This document shows positions 29,013 through 29,468 of a stretch of DNA of 29,468 nucleotides, in pieces. The stretch comes from Priapulus caudatus. Its lineage: Eukaryota > Priapulida > Priapulimorpha > Priapulimorphida > Priapulidae. The position numbers and the translations under genes are program-made. How positions within the stretch are numbered: the stretch's first letter is position 1; every line of letters begins with the position of its first letter. Where the stretch lies: positions 454,813-484,280 of the forward strand of contig NW_014577320.1 in the NCBI RefSeq assembly GCF_000485595.1, in the 5' to 3' direction. Under the pieces are notes generated by a model that was given only the letters and a program-made list of their open reading frames with translations, was not told the DNA's origin and did no database searches.

Positions 29013-29468
29013 CGCGCATCTCTCCGTACCGTAACAAATAGCGCGAGGAGCATCTTATATTAAGGTCGGATACACGAGACGGCTGATTACGCTGAGACAA
29101 CGAGTCGCTGATCGCCAGCAGGCCGTGTAAAACTTGGCTGTCGGTCCGTGTGATCAATACGGCAATTCTGTCTTAGCAAACAGCGAGCCATCTCAACGAT
29201 AAGTACCTTAGGCGAATAGCAAATTATTTTACGGAATAATAAAACGCCGTAACACTAACTCACCTCCACACCGCCTTCGCTCTCCCCATTCCTCCTCGCT
29301 GTAAAGATGTTTTTATCCTCCCCATCCGCGCCTCCTGTTGGCCATTTAAGATTCGATAATAAGCAAGAATACATAAATAGAGAATATGCTAAACCTTATT
29401 ATGTAACTCTTAAATAATAAGAGACAGGGGTAAATAATGACAGGTATATTAGTTTGTCCATCCCCACT
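29013..29468. other. terminal stretch, no gene recognised
   Basis: Ordinary sequence to the window end with no exon, repeat end or regulatory signal that I can support. Confidence 0.45.

Noticed and set aside
28203-29053. His/Thr-rich ORFs of 253 and 268 residues and their Cys/Val-rich + strand counterparts
   Set aside because: They are pure products of the TG/TGCG low-complexity block.

Overview
The window is nuclear DNA from an animal, most likely an invertebrate. It has spliced genes with GT-AG introns, long intergenic stretches, many microsatellites and many small non-autonomous transposable elements. Both recognisable genes belong to metazoan families: a RNF34/RFFL (CARP-type) RING E3 ligase on the + strand and an Ikaros/Hunchback-type C2H2 zinc-finger factor on the - strand. 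I cannot name the species. There are no operons, tRNAs, rRNAs or CRISPR arrays. One 25-N assembly gap sits at 11468-11492.

Layout. 1-760: a candidate solo LTR (- strand) with a 50-bp tandem repeat. 760-3130: AT-rich, microsatellites, no gene. 3254-4283: a large inverted repeat around a near-perfect palindrome, one arm carrying an inserted element. 4300-6600: a chain of repeats (hAT-like end, a terminal-inverted-repeat element with three TTAGGG units inside, a foldback element, and a dispersed-looking block with two DR1 nuclear-receptor motifs). 7054-8481: an intronless, GC-rich zinc-finger ORF. 8650-14470: dense foldback and palindromic elements, including a flawless 138-bp palindrome with 8-bp target duplications and a nested three-level palindrome. 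15362-23623: the RNF34/RFFL-like gene in four coding exons. 23624-25304: its probable 3' UTR. 25305-29468: no recognisable gene, with large purine-rich and TG/TGCG low-complexity tracts.

The two genes diverge, with about 7 kb of repeats between their start codons. Nothing shows that they are functionally linked. The most interesting observations are: (1) the E3-ligase gene encodes only the first half of its FYVE-like zinc finger and no first SAP-like segment, yet the visible exons splice in frame; (2) a 19-unit tetrapeptide repeat in its linker; (3) ten tandem copies of a perfect 5' splice-site consensus in its first intron; (4) a candidate internal promoter in its third intron, with five TGACGTAM motifs exactly 22 bp apart and a short ATG exon whose splice phase fits the RING exon; (5) a three-member palindromic MITE family (TIR TAGCTCTAG...) with 9-bp target duplications.
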